The notes under the pieces were generated by a model, which saw only the letters and a list, made by a program, of their open reading frames with translations, searched no databases and was not told where the DNA came from. The position numbers were made by a program, and so were the translations under genes. This document shows positions 24,201 through 37,668 of a DNA stretch of 64,000 nucleotides, piece by piece. Positions within the stretch are counted from its first letter, which is position 1. Each line of letters starts with the position of its first letter. Origin of the DNA: Patiria pectinifera (Eukaryota > Echinodermata > Asteroidea > Valvatida > Asterinidae); assembly GCA_029964075.1 (NCBI GenBank), contig CM057133.1, forward strand, positions 16,578,699 through 16,642,698, read 5' to 3'.

Positions 24201-27200
24201 GTTGCACTGTATTTAAATGAATACGGTAGAGCACAAATGAACACGCATAAATCGTAACTGCCTGTATTGCATTTCGTATATCCGACGCTAATTTGTGCAT
24301 GACCTAGGCCACTTAGTATAGTGTTCTCATCGTTACATTTGGCATTGCATATACTAGCATCTGTATCATTGAAAAAAAGTAGGGTTTTTGTGGGGAAAAA
24401 ATCCTACATGTTTTGTTTTTATGGTGGTCATGCAGTGGTCATCATAGTAACTAATCAAGATGTAATATCGTAATTAATATCAAAGGAACTATTCAGATTT
24501 ATGTATAAATGTACCTCATAATTATAAGCCAGAATTCTTTTTTTGTTTTGTTTGAAATAATCACACAAAATGCGCAAAGAACTTGTATAACTCTCGTATA
24601 TTATATTTGTACAGATTGAGATTTGGTGCATGCAACTCTAGTCGGGTGACGGGCCAGTAGATCAGTTTTGACATAATTGTTGGATTGAGGGTACCGTACC
24701 TCGCAGTTTGGTGTTAATTCTTGGAAGTTGTGTGGTTTAGCTACAGACCGTAGTACTTTGTCATCTGTTTTTTCTTGTGTGTTGATTTTTTCCCTACTTT
24801 TCTGGTAACTGTGAAATGGATTTTTTGAGGGAAAAATTGAAGGGAATTTTATCAGGCCATAATGTTGAGGTTGTGGGGAATATTTTGACCCCTGCATCAC
24901 TAAAAATATGACTGTACAATTTGTTCTTGGGGGTTAAATACTCGGTTTCACGACTTTATCAGTCATTTTAGTTAATCAGTACCTGTTGTAGTACGAACCA
25001 ATGCAGTGTAACACATCATGGTTGTCTCTTGTTTTGTCTCTTTGTTCTTTGTAACACTGTTGCTACATTCTCTGCCATTCAGACATGACCAAACCGTGTG
25101 GGAAAAAGTTGTCGATCAAATGTTAATACGATTTCTTCATCTGTGGTGCCCTTAAAGTAACTCATATGTTTCAATGTATCCTCTGTGCTGCTCATCATTT
25201 CAAATGCAAAGTTACGAGCTTGTCTTGAACTCGGAAATATTTAGAACTTGGGAAAAATTAGTTTTGATACGATATTCGACCTCTTATTTTTGTTATCTTG
25301 GCAAAAAAAGTTGGTCCGTGGATGGTCGTGTGGAATTAACTGTCATTACAAAAATAGCAATACTACTACAAATTGTAAAAACTACTACGAGTTGTAAAAT
25401 GATCATGTGGGCTTTTTAAGGTGTCGACTTTCAGCGACAAATTTGGGCTTTGTTTTCTTTCCAACTTTTTGTCCGGAATATTCAGAAGAATTCTTTCAAG
25501 GCACTCACTGCAGCCATCTTGGTATGGTTCTCCAAGTTCAAAGTACCAGTTGCCATGAGTTATATATGTCAGTCTTTAGCACCAGTCTGGAAAACGACTT
25601 GTGGTGCTTGGATGCCATTCAATTTTTTTTTCCTTCAAAAAAAGAGTAAAACTTCTTCAGTGCATCAGCAACCAGGGTTCATTGCAAACAAACAAAAGTC
25701 CTTTTGAGGGGAAAAAAAACAACCTGTGAAATTAGTAATAAAAAAACATAGTAGTAATATATAACCATATATGATATAGATATAAAGAAACTTAGCACGC
25801 AGTACTGTGTATTAATAAGGAAAGGAAAAACAAACAAAAAAACTATGGGGCACGTTTGTAAATTCTGCCTCTAGCTTGCACGCGTTACCGGTTCAGTATT
25901 TGTATTTCACTAGTTATTGAATCAAATAATTGAATTTGAACTTAAAAAAAAAATTAAAAAGGACTTTTTTTGGCCGCTGGGCACAGTTGGTGGATTTTGT
26001 CAGTGGAGTTGGCCAGTTGATGCCTTTGTAACAATCAAGCTTTCTTGTTGATTTTCTGGTTTGTATGAAGTTCAGTCTGTCTTCTCGAATCAGATGATTC
26101 CATTGGATTGTGTTGAACCTTTTGATAAATGACGCTTTTTGGTTGCCGTTGTGATTTGTCGGTGGCCAGATTAATTACCTACAAATGGCACAAGTTGTTG
26201 TCTTGTGCTGTACTTTCATTGTTAATTTATGTCAAATTGTTTCTGGTAAATCGCAAAATTGATAACGTTCTTGTGCATTTTTTCATCACTTAACCCATCA
26301 CACTTTAGGATTCTATAGTTTAAAAAGAAATATGTATATGTTCTGTGTGTATTGGAAAGGGCCTATCCACTAGATTAGGAAGAAATACTAAGGAATTGTA
26401 TCACAAACAAATGTATGTTTTTGAGTGTTAAATGCTACTAAAAAAAAAAAAAAATATCCAGAGTGCTATATACATTTATACAGAGGGTGCCATTGCAGAA
26501 TAGAGAGTTGTTTAGCTAATACAAAACATATATGTAATCACATTTCATAGGAAAAAGGGAAGTTTTGTATATGCCTCACATTTATCGTGCGGATTTTGCT
26601 AAAGATCTGACCAATCAGAGCCGTGTATTTGTAACCCTATATCCACTTATTTGCATATTTGTAGCGGCCTGTATTCAGGGTGGTGTTGCATTTTTATTAT
26701 TTTTTGGACTTATTTTCTGCCGGTAATTTGTAACCAAGCAATGAGTATAGAAATATAACAAGCATCTGAATTGGCCGTTATACCCTAGGCTTATTTCCTG
26801 TAATATTGCTATTTTTTGTTCCCATTTTCAGTACAGTAGACGTGTATTACTTTCAAAACTCCAATGGACCAACTGTTATAGCAGCCCCCCAAAAATAGAT
26901 TATTATAAACTATATTAACGTTGCAAATGTTTAAAATCCTCTGCTGGAATACAAAATATGTAAAATAGTTTGCTACAAAACCGGAGGCAATCTTTTTGCC
27001 TTTTCACATAAAACAATTTTAAAAAAGGAATGTTACATTTTGGCTTTATATAGCAGAAGGTTTAAAACACAAAGACCAATCTTGGGATGCGATCACTTTC
27101 TATCACGATGGCCCTCTTTAATGGTGAATGCATTGTCCTAGCTCTATTGTTCAGATAATTCGTCCTGGAACAGTTGCTCTGAACAATAGCCACCACAAAA

Positions 27201-28100
27201 ACTTGCGCCATTAAAGGGGGGCGTTGTGAGTGTATACATTGATCACGTGCACAGATCTGTCTGCATGCTTGTATGTAAAAATGAAACTTTGTAGGATCGA
27301 ACAATTTTGTCTCCAACTCCAACCTCGTTGTTACAGATATCTATTCTTACAAGAAACAAAGAAGGGTAATGGTTGAGTTCTCAAGGGGAAAAATATCAAA
27401 TTGTGGGGTTCATCAAGTGTCTCATGTTTTAAAGGCACGCACATTGTAATGTTCAAGAAAAAAAAATTAACTTTGGAGTTTGTGTGTTCCAAGGCCTGTG
27501 GCATTTGAATTAAATTTGGCAGGACATTTCAAATCGCACTGTTTAAATGCTCATGAGTTTACGAGACATTGGACAGCATTGTCAGAATGTAGTGGTATAT
27601 TTTTTTTTATAACCAGACTTGATTGATAACGTGACTGTACGCTCAGACTAGTTTGTTAGATTGCATATATCAGAAGACTTTCTCATGTTTGTTTGGTCCA
27701 GGAATTGGTGAATGCCGTTTTCAAAGACAAAATTTTGAAGGGAGTTTCCGAGTTTTGACATTTAACGCTTATTAACGGAGGACGGAATTTAGCAGTTATA
27801 TATCGAAAAATATTTAAGCTCTGGTAGCTTTTAGTATTTTTTTTATTATTATTAATTTTTTGTTGGTCGAGTTTATTCAATGTGTGAGTGGGTGGTATTT
27901 GTTGTTTGACTGATTAATAATTATATAATGCACCATTATTATGATAGTGTGTAGTCTGAGCGAAGAGCGCCCTCTCTTGTTTCGGAGAGCGAGCAGGGGG
28001 AGAACGGTTTCGTAGGGCGGTTTTGCAATACACCACAGCTGCATTGTGTTATATTGGAGACAATAAATGCGCGAGTGTAAAAAACATTATCAGTGGTTTG
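18233..28100 (+). other. Long A/T-rich, repeat-poor tract downstream of RNF38/44 (possible 3' UTR)
   Basis: No exon is recognisable in either strand here, and none of the inverted-repeat, SINE or foldback families of the rest of the window is visible. The stretch has many T-runs and scattered AATAAA hexamers (for example 19999-20004). One lies at 28072-28077, followed by a GT/T-rich stretch that would suit a 3' end. RNF38/44 transcripts in vertebrates have long 3' UTRs, so part or all of this may be transcribed UTR. Some or most may equally be intergenic. Confidence 0.35.
28072..28077 (+). terminator. Candidate distal polyadenylation signal AATAAA
   Basis: AATAAA sits at 28072-28077 and is followed within about 30 bases by TGG/TTTG-rich sequence. 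It marks the boundary where dispersed repeats begin again. Assignment to RNF38/44 is by position only; earlier AATAAA copies could be used instead. Confidence 0.25.
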
Positions 28101-28589
28101 ACATTTGTTTGAATTTTTTCCCTGAAGTCTGTCGTTAAATCCATTTTATTTTATACAAATTTAAAAAATACCAAAGTATACCATGATTACATGATGCATT
28201 GTTGAATATAGTTGCAAACTTTCAAACACTTAAATTCCATTTCACTTGTAGGACAAGAATTGCACTTTGTAAAATTCACCCCCCCCCAAAAAAAAAAACC
28301 CCCAGAAAATACAGTCCTTATCAACAAATGAGGTCCAGCCAAAGGCCCCCTCCCCCTCGCTTTTCAAATTTGCAATGGCCTGCAATGACCGGCAGTACTT
28401 TGCCCCTCCCCTTTAAAAACTGTTCTGCCGCCGCTGATAAACAAACATTTAACATGACACCCCCCCCCCCTCGTCCTGCACATTTGTATTATGTACCAAG
28501 CATTTTGAGTAAATCTCTTCGCCATACAACTCAAACTACTTTTGAACCTGATATAGATAAGCCCTTATGCAAATATGGTTGGAGTGTTA

Positions 28590-28890
28590 TGGCCTAGCGT
28601 TAAGAACACCGGACTCATGCTCTGGTGTTTCAGAGGCAACAGTGGCGTGGGTTCGTGCCCGCCAGGTGGACACTTGTGCCCTTGAGCAAGGCACTTAACC
28701 ATTATTGCTTCGTCCTTCGGATTGGACGTAAAGCCGTAGGTCCCGTGTGTTGTGTATTAAATCCAATGCACGTAAGATAACCCAGTGACACTTATTGCTA
28801 AGAGAAGGGGTTTTCCCCGGTGTTTCTGGTCTCCTGTATAAATTCCCACGTGGAGTATTTAGGAGATGAACCGACCAAGAACCAAGAACA
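28590..28890 (+). repeat. tRNA-derived SINE (well preserved)
   Basis: The head resembles a tRNA: GGCCTAGCGTTAAGAACACC (A-box region), CTCATGCTCTGGTGTTTCAG, and GGGTTCGTGCCC (B-box region at about 28649). The body CCCTTGAGCAAGGCACTTAA and CTTCGTCCTTCGGATTGG follows. No functional tRNA fold. Confidence 0.75.
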
Positions 28891-29453
28891 TGTATAGACC
28901 TTATGCATTAGAGGACAGAGTTAGGGGGCAATGGTTTTGTATTGCGTATGTGCATTCATTGTTATTAGATTTCAATAACAAAGAACAGCCTCTGAGGCGC
29001 CCGCAAGGCATAATTTTTAAGGTCTAGTAGTATTACAGCTAGCAGTCGGCTGAGGATGTTTATATAGGCTCATATTTAATCGTCCTTATATTCCGCAATG
29101 TCCCCTGACAGGTCGTAAGAAACTGAAGTTTGTGGCTGAATCTCAAATCGATGTTCATCAACAATGCATTTACCCCATATGACCATGGTTCACTGCCTAC
29201 AACACACACAGCTGCAACAGCAAGAACATGTGGGCTGTCAGTTCAGGGAGCTTGATGTTGCCCTTAAAGGTAAGGATGTGATCTTTTTAGAAATTTGACT
29301 TCATCGTCTGGTCTGGCATCTTATTCCTGCACCCCCCCCCCCCCAAGGATGATCATAACAGTCCATCCACCATTGTTGGATAAAAGTTAACCTAAGAAAG
29401 ACAGTGGTGCAACAGTTATAATAGTGGGTATTTATTAAATGCACATATCCACC

Positions 29454-29697
29454 AGGGGCCAATTTCACGGCGCTGCTAAGCACAAAAGTTTGCTTAGCAC
29501 AATAAAAGTCTGGCTTATAAACGCAGGTTACCAGCCAAAACTCCATGTGAAGTATATTGCTCGTGATTAGTGTTCAGCTGTTGTTTGCTTAGCATGAAAA
29601 TCATATGGAGTTTTGGCTGGTAACCTGCTTTTATAAGCCAGACTTTTTTTGTGCTAAGCAAATTTTTGTGCTTAGCAGCGCCATGAAATTGGGCCCA
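29454..29697. repeat. Near-perfect foldback MITE (GGGCCCAATTTCAT ends)
   Basis: Arms of about 100 bp pair along TCACGGCGCTGCTAAGCAC, TCTGGCTTATAAACGCAGGT and TACCAGCCAAAACTCCAT, with a short loop near 29560. The same family as 16640-16905, but more intact. Confidence 0.85.
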
Positions 29698-29704
29698 GGA
29701 CTGG

Positions 29705-30002
29705 TGCTCAAGGCGCTACATCATTATTACCCCTGCTCATTGGGCCCATGAAACATTCCAAATACCATCTCAGCTCCCTGGGGAGTGAGGCAAAAGGAAG
29801 CTAATTTTACCACAATAACCATATCTGCCCTCACAGGTACCCATTTACTCCTGGGTGGAGAGAAGCAATAAGTGACAAAGTGCCTTGCCCAAGGGCACAC
29901 GCACCATGACCCCAGGCTGGACTCGAACCCACAACCTGCAGCTTTACCCGCAGACCACGAATCCAATGCCCTTAACCAGGAGGCCACAGCACTCCATAGT
30001 TT
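29705..30002 (-). repeat. tRNA-derived SINE, minus strand
   Basis: On the minus strand: GAGTGCTGTGGCCTCCTGGT, TTAAGGGCATTGGATTCGTG, GGGTTCGAGTCC (B box, about 29930), then TTGGGCAAGGCACTTTGTCA and CACCCAGGAGTAAATGGG. A clear tRNA head and SINE tail. Confidence 0.78.
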
Positions 30003-30276
30003 TGAGGAGTGCTGACCGACTGGCCATTGCAAATTTCATAAGCTGAGGTGGAGGAGGGAGGGGGGTGTCAGCTGGACCTTATTTGACGCCACAGAGGGGA
30101 CGCCCCATTTCCCTTTTTAAAATTATTTATTAATTTTACACAAAATCTTGGAGAGAAAGCGGATGAGGACACTTACAGCATCATATATCTTGAAACAAAT
30201 ATCTTGAAACAAGATTACCTTTTAAAACAACCAGAGATAAAGCATTCTTGAGGAGCTCGAGCAGTACCAGTAGTGC

Positions 30277-30750
30277 TCATGCCAGTGTTGTAGGACTCAA
30301 GTCCAGGACTCGGCGGACTCAAGTCGGACTCGAGTCACATTTTTCGTGACTAGGACTCGACTCGAGTCACATTTGAAAATGACTCAGACTCGGACTCGAC
30401 CATGATGACTCGGACTCGAGCTTGGTGACTCGTGACTCGAGTCACGTATTTTCATCAAAAGAAAAGACATAACGTTACGTATTTGTGCAACGGACGTAGC
30501 ATTCTTTTTACTCCACAGACAAAACAAGGCGCCGCGGAAAATCGTATGCAGGGGCCGTGCACGCATGCCTAGTGCCTGCACGACGAGCACCAGGGCCCGG
30601 TGTCATGCCAAAAAGTGTCCGGTACCAAAGAGTGTCACGTGAACAACTAAGAACAAGTGACTTGTGACTCGGACTCAGACTCGAGGCTTGTGACTCGAGA
30701 CTTGGACTCAAACTCGACATTGATGACTCGACTACAACAACACTGGCTCA
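30277..30750. repeat. Foldback element with GACTCGAGTC arms
   Basis: The ends GCCAGTGTTGTAGGACTCAA and GACTCGACTACAACAACACT are inverted. Both arms are made of short tandem GACTCGAGTCAC / GTGACTCGAGTC units, and the middle (30450-30640) is unique. The terminal sequence matches the ends of the foldback at 15331-16314. Confidence 0.8.
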
Positions 30751-30850
30751 TGCTCTACAGGTCTTTGATGTCCTCTTCTTTCATTGCCTTTTCTATATCT
30801 TAGCTGAGATCGCTGAAGCTGTCGAGGCAGGCATGTAGTCAATTAAGGAA

Positions 30851-30988
30851 GACACAAGTCCAGTCACAAGTAACAGTGAATGAACAATAACAAAGGAATG
30901 CCTTTGTCAAATCGTATTGGAACAGCTTGTGAGTTGCATTGGGACTGGAGGACTTGTGATGGACTTGCAGGGACTTGTGATGGACTGG
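30851..30988. repeat. Foldback-element fragment
   Basis: ACAAGTCCAGTCACAAGTAAC, a short unique stretch, then GGACTTGTGATGGACTTGCA. The interior AACAAAGGAATGC is shared with 16200-16215, showing it belongs to the 15.3 kb foldback family. Confidence 0.65.
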
Positions 30989-31504
30989 ACTATACATTCA
31001 TCAGCTTTGGAGGTGGTAGATGTACATGTTCATTGTGCCACTCAAATGTCTTCAAACTGACCAGAGAGATACCCAAGAACTTAATGAGAAGGAATGCAGG
31101 AGAGTGAGACAGATGGACTAGCTTTAAAGGAGGATGTATGAACTATCAGGTAGGAAGAAAAGTTCAATGTTTATTAGAGCTGGCATCTTGAAACTTGGAG
31201 CCTTCAAGCATGTTCTACAATCAATCATATTTGCTTAGGTTGATAAATAAAAATAGAAAACTGTCTGACACTGATGGTTTAAGCCACATCTGTATAGGCA
31301 AGCAGGCCTTGCGTTCACGGTGTCACATGAAAATCCGACTCCTATGAAAATCGGACCCCTTTTTCCTATTATTGGTTAATCCCTCTCACGTGACCGGTCA
31401 CTTTCCTAATTACCATACTTACGCATGCCCGGTATTACCAATGAGTCCGAATTTCATAGAAACGTAAATTCACGCTACACCGGCATTGATCAGATGTACA
31501 GCTA

Positions 31505-32110
31505 GCCTGCCATTCTGAATCCCCACTCCCTCTCCCTCTTTTTGTTTGTTTGTTTTGTTTGTAGGTTTTTTTGTCAGGGTGGGGGTTAAACCCCAGCCCC
31601 CCTTCTTGCAACCCTAGTTATCCTGACTTGCCTCCCTCCCCCACCCCAATTTTGTTTATTTGTTTGATGGATTTGTTTGTTGGGTTGTTGTTTTTTTTAC
31701 TTTTTTTTTTTTTTTAGGGATTTTGGTGTGTTTTTTTTTTTTAAATTTTAACCCCAGCACCCCCTTCTTGCAACCCTGGTTATCCTGACTTGCCTCCCTC
31801 CCCCCTCTCTAATTTTGTCTATTTGTTTGATGGGTTTGTTTGTTGGGTTGGGTTTTTTTCGGGTTTTTTTCTTAGGGATTTGGGTGGGGGGGGGGGGGGG
31901 TTAAGCCCCAGCACCCCCTTCTTGTAACCCTAGTTATCCTGACTTCCCCCCCCCCAAATTTGTTTATTTGTTTGATGAATTTGGTTTTTTTAATGTTTTG
32001 GGGGAATTTTTGTAGGGGGGGTTAAAACCCCAGCCCCCCTTCTTGCAACCCTGGTTATCCTGACTTGCCTCCCTTCCACACACCCCAATTTTGTTTATTT
32101 GTTTGATTTT
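31505..32110 (+). repeat. Tandem repeat, units about 120-160 bp
   Basis: Four units each contain GTTAAACCCCAGC, CCCCTTCTTGCAACCCT, GGTTATCCTGACTTGCCTCC and TTTGTTTATTTGTTTGAT. The units differ in the length of G-, T- and C-runs, probably by slippage. Confidence 0.8.
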
Positions 32111-32463
32111 CCACACTTAAAAATTTCATCAAGATCAAATAATGCAGTTTACTGATTTGACTGGAAAGTCAGCTTTTGTCAAGCTGCATGATAGTTTGTG
32201 CACTAACAAGATACAAATGTACACAGCCAAAATTCATTGCCAAACTGAAATTTAGAGAAATAATCACAGCTTTTGTAACTAGCACAGTTACCATGAGATA
32301 TGGGGACATCTTGTTTTGAAGGGAAGTGTTTTTCTTTCTTTTCCCATTTCAGATCGAGAATGAGGAAACTTGGAGAGGATCCAACTTGAGCTTGAAGACT
32401 GATGAGGATTTGTGGAGAACAAAACTGGACTTCCCTCAATGGGGCTGAATGTTTTCCAATGGT

Positions 32464-32640
32464 CAAGTCATGAGTAACGAAGGACGAACAATGTTTGTTT
32501 GATTAAGTTTGACTTGAGACTGGATGACTAGTGATGACTTGTGATGACTTGTGATGACTTGTGATGTCTCATGATGACTTGTGGTGACTAGCTGATGAAC
32601 TCTATTACAGCTACAAGTCCAGTGGCAACTCATTACAATG
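32464..32640. repeat. Foldback-element fragment with GATGACTTGT array
   Basis: AAGTCATGAGTAACGAAGGA then repeated GATGACTTGT units (32522-32590). It is related to the foldback family of 15.3 and 30.3 kb. Confidence 0.6.
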
Positions 32641-34590
32641 ACACCACCACAGACAGGCCTGTGACTCACAAGAACAAAAAAACCTCTTTTACAATTGTAA
32701 AATGTAACGCATATTGTTGTCTTTCAAGTTGAATGTGTCATTTGAGCCTGAATTTTTTGGCCATGAGAGGTCACTTGAATGCAAACTTGCAATTCACATT
32801 CATTATTGAAACAATTGCCAATGAAACATCAACTGCGCCAATCAAATGTCATTACTCATGCTCACGTGATCAAACTCAAAATCTTGTGTGTTTTTTTCTT
32901 TCTAAAACTAAAACTGATTTTTGGTTTGCGTGCTGCTGTGGGGGTTTTATTGCCTGTAATTCAATTTGATGTTTCATTTCCTCCAGTTAGTTATTGTTGT
33001 AGTCAAGACTTTTTCTGTGACCTCACACAATTGGCTTATGTAACGGAATAACAGATTTGTGTCAATTCTAACATGAATAAGCTTCTTGCCTGCTGGACTT
33101 TGAACATAATTGATTCGTTTGGATGTTACCGTAGAGTTTAAGGAAGTTTATCCCAAAAAGTAGGGATCCCTATATTGATTTTTTGTAAATCAAGGATTTA
33201 ACTTGAACTTGAATGTTAATCTATAAAATATATGTATCTTAGCATTCTCTCATCAAATAAGGTTACTCTATAGCACAGTTATTTGACTTACGGTACTTAT
33301 TTTGTTTCTAAAACTTCAAATAATTGATAAAATGAGTGAGGTCTCAAAAGGTCCCAGAAAAATCTGGACTACAACACTGCCAGTAGTAAAATGGTACCTG
33401 TAAGGACAGAGTTGATAAATATATGCCTACTTTTAATAGCATTGAGCTGTATACTCCCAAAAGAGCACAGATGATCCAAGAAATGCTTTAACTGATGAGA
33501 AATGAGCAGGGTAATTAAAGAAACCTTATTAATTTTAGACGCATACATTTTAGACTCGAAAGTTCACACGTTTTGAAGTTCACTTGTTTGGTTGAACTTA
33601 ACAACTTTTTAAACTTTTTGTAGGACCCAAAGTGTGTGGACAACTATCTATCCATCTGTAAATTTGGAGTCCGCTTTTTTCCTTTCCCTGTTACATCTGA
33701 CATGTACGATTTTGTAAATTCTGGAAAAACTGAAAAGTTCAGTTAATAAGCTTTTTTTTAGTACAAGAATCATTCAAATGATCACTCATGTACTTTTCAA
33801 GTTACAGGATTTTAAACATAAACACCGTTAAAGTTCTGTAATTAAACGGACCACAAAAAAGGTAAGTGTTCTATCAGCAAAATGAAAACAATTGACACAG
33901 GGATGTACATGGACCGTGTTCGTTTTTCGCTCCGTGGACAGAACTTTAAAATAGTGGTTGTGTTTACAACCCTGTAACTTAAAAATGAGTGATTTCAATG
34001 ATTTTTGTTTTTTTTAAACACATCCTGTATAGTAAGATTTAACTGTTTATATTATTTACAATGTAAAAGTATTTGCAAGTGAACTACGAGTGGAGTTTTG
34101 AGTCTTATTTTCAAAATGAATATTTCTTATATTCTGATTTGGTGTACTGAGACAATGCAACCACTACTAGATAACTCAGATAATAATCTGTTATTTCATT
34201 TATTTAATACTTCTTTCAATTGATATGTAATAATATGAATAACTATTAATATAACTTAAGCATCATTACTGTCAATTAATGACTTACAACTTAGTGTATA
34301 AGCTTAATTAACCTTAATTGCCTCACTTAATTGTTCATTTTTTTAATAATGTCTCATTAATGTTTTTAATTTCCAGAAGTCTTTTGCCTTTGAGCCTTCA
34401 CTTGAAACAATAAATAACTGAAGATAAATAACTGTGTATTTGTGTTATAATTGATTTTATTTGTCATTTGTCAAAGATTAAACAAAAATTGAAATTTTGA
34501 TATATTGATAATTGGAAAACATTTTGGGGATACAGATGTATTTCATTTGACTCAAATTGGGTTTCGGACTTTGTTTTTTTATAGGAATAC
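32641..34590. other. Non-coding, nothing recognised
   Basis: A/T-rich intergenic sequence with chance frames (32733-33051) lacking splice sites or family resemblance. Confidence 0.4.
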
Positions 34591-34593
34591 AAG

Positions 34594-36825
34594 GGGGAAA
34601 ACCAATATGGGTTCAAATTCCAATATGGGTACTGATCCCAATATAGCTGCAAATATGGATATAAAAGGAAATTCCGATATGGGTTCAATTATTGCTGCAA
34701 ATAGGAATATAAAGGAAAATTCTAAGATTCCAATACGGGTAGGAATCCCAATATTGCTGAAAATAGGAATATCAAGAGATTCTAATATGGGTTAAAAGAT
34801 TCCAATACGGGTAGGAATCCCAATATTGGTGCAAATTGGAATATAAAGGGAAATTCCGATATGGGTTCATTATTTTGCTGCAATTAGGAATATAAAGGGA
34901 AAATTGCAATATGGGCTCAAATTCCAATATGGGTTTGGAATACCAATATTGCTGCAAATTGGAATGTAAAGGGAAATTCCAACATGGGTTCGGGATGCGA
35001 ATATTGCTGCATTGAAATATAAAGGGAAATTCCAATATGGGCTCACATTCAAATATGGGTTCAATATACCAATATTGCTGCAAACTAGAATGTAAAGGGA
35101 AATTCCAATGTGGCCTCAAATTCCAATATGGGTTCGGGATGCAAATATTGCTGCAAATAGGAATATAAAGGGAATTCCAATATGGGTTCAAATTCCAATA
35201 TGGGTTCGGGATGCCAATATTGCTGCAAACTGCCAAGATGGGTTCAAATTCCAATATGGGTAGGTATGCCAATATTGCAGCAAATTGAAATATAAAGAGA
35301 AATTCCAATATAGGCTCAAATTCCAATATGGGTTTGGAATGCCAATATTGCTGCAAACTGGAATATAAAGGGAAATTCCAATATGGGTTCAAATTCTAAT
35401 ATGGGTAGGTATGCCAAAATTGCTGCAAATTGGAATATAAAGAGAAATTCCAATATGGGTTCAAATTCCAATATGGGTAGGTATGCCAATATTGCAGCAA
35501 ATTGGAATATAAAGGGCAATTCCAATATGGGCTCAAATTCCAATATGGGTAGGTATGCCAAAATTGCTGCAAATTGGAATATAAAGAGAAATTCCAATAT
35601 GGGCTCATATTCCAATATGGGTAGGTATGCCAAAATTGCTGCAAATTGGAATATAAAGAGAAATTCCAATATGGGCTCAAATTCCAATATGGGTAGGTAT
35701 GCCAAAATTGCTGCAAATTGGAATATAAAGAGAAATTCCAATATGGGCTCATATTCCAATATGGGTTCGGGATGCCAATATTGCTGCAAACTGGCATATA
35801 AAGGGAAATTCCAATATGGGCTCAAATTCCAATATGGGTTGGGAATGCCAATATTGCTGCAAATTGGAATACAAAGGGATATTCCAATATGGGCTCAAAT
35901 TCCAATATGGGCAGGTATGCCAAAATTGCTGCAAATTGGAATATAAAGAGAAATTCCAATATGGGCTCAAATTCCAATATGGGTAGGTATGCCAAAATTG
36001 CTGCAAATTGGAATATAAAGAGAAATTCCAATATGGGCTCATATTCCAATATGGGTTCGGGATGCCAAAATTGCTGCAAATTGGAATATAAAGAGAAATT
36101 CCAATATGGGCTCATATTCCAATATGGGTAGGTATGCCAAAATTGCTGCAAATTGGAATATAAAGAGAAATTCCAATATGGGCTCAAATTCCAATATGGG
36201 TAGGTATGCCAAAATTGCTGCAAATTGGAATATAAAGAGAAATTCCAATATGGGCTCATATTCCAATATGGGTTCGGGATGCCAAAATTGCTGCAAATTG
36301 GAATATAAAGAGAAATTCCAATATGGGCTCAAATTCCAATATGGGTAGGTATGCCAAAATTGCTGCAAATTGGAATATAAAGAGAAATTCCAATATGGGC
36401 TCATATTCCAATATGGGTTCGGGATGCCAAAATTGCTGCAAATTGGAATATAAAGAGAAATTCCAATATGGGCTCAAATTCCAATATGGGTAGGTATGCC
36501 AAAATTGCTGCAAATTGGAATATAAAGAGAAATTCCAATATGGGCTCATATTCCAATATGGGTAGGTATGCCAAAATTGCTGCAAATTGGAATATAAAGA
36601 GAAATTCCAATATGGGCTCATATTCCAATATGGGTTCGGGATGCCAATATTGCTGCAAATTGGAATATAAAGGAAAACTCCAATATGGGTTCAAATTCCA
36701 ATATGGGTTCGGAATGCCAATATTGCTGCAAACTGGAATATAAAGGGAAATTATAATATGGGCTCAAATTCCAATATGGGTTCGGAATGCCAATATTGCT
36801 GCAAATTGGAATATAAATATATATA
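34594..36825 (+). repeat. Satellite array, about 72-bp unit
   Basis: The unit contains ATTCCAATATGGG twice, then GGTATGCCAA.ATTGCTGC and AAATTGGAATATAAAGAG. The 35350-36660 part is highly homogeneous at 72 bp; the outer 34594-35340 part is diverged. Two alternating variants (TAGGTATGCC and TCGGGATGCC) form higher-order patterns. Because 72 is divisible by three, overlapping open frames of up to ~200 codons occur on both strands without being genes. The array ends in TATATATATA at about 36819. Confidence 0.93.
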
Positions 36826-37668
36826 TATGCAGCCTTGATTAACCTTTTTTAACCGTAACATGTGTAAGAAGAAAATTCAATCCACACGCAAATTGTTCTT
36901 CAAATCCCTGCCAAATTGGTTTAATCCCTGCCATATTTGACAAAAAGCTAACATCACTTTTATTTCTGATATCATAGCTCAAGACACAATTTCTAACATT
37001 CTTAACACAACTTAGACGCTCTTATGAAAGTACTTTCTTTGTTTGTTAACTTAAATTAGTTGCAATAACTTGTGGCAAGATGACAAGGAAAATTATTTTG
37101 ATGTAGGCCTACAGGGAGGCTAAAAGAAATTGACTGCGATGTACTGTAAGCCTATAGCAACGAGGCAAGGAAAGCGCACTTTACTGCAATTGGTCAATGC
37201 GCAGTTCTTCCTTTTACATTTTGGAAATCAAAGTATGAGTACCGGAAACAGGCAAGGCTTTGCCCAACGACAAGAGGTATCAATAGACTGTCTCTTGATA
37301 TTCTAGACAACTGCAAGGAGACGAAGGAAATCTGTCTCAATACGAGAGCTCTTTTTCAAGTCCAATATTTCATAGATGAGAGCTCTTTTTCAGGCATTAT
37401 GTTTCATATTTGAGGGCATACTTGAGCACAGAGTACACAGTCGTCGTTTTTTGTTTGGATTTCGTTCTCGATCACACAATGTCTAAAATTACCTGTGCAG
37501 TGCCTTCATGTTTCTGCAACTTAAGTAAAAAGACCATGCCTAAAACCACAAAAAGAAACACTGTTATTCTAAACCACTTTTTAAATGTAACGTAAACCCA
37601 AGTGAATACGTTCACAGTTTATATATTTTTTAAATTATAGCTGTACACCTCCCTCATGTAGTAACAAC
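36826..37668. other. Non-coding, nothing recognised
   Basis: A/T-rich spacer between the 72-bp satellite and a local duplication. No exon recognised. Confidence 0.4.

Noticed and set aside
28199..28597. Plus-strand frame of 132 codons with poly-Pro
   Set aside because: The proline runs come from C homopolymers (near 28280 and 28463); the rest is A/T-rich non-coding and it runs into a SINE.
34464..36743. Many overlapping open frames of 80-206 codons on both strands
   Set aside because: Artefacts of the 72-bp satellite, which lacks stops in several frames. The frames copy the repeat exactly and have no family resemblance.
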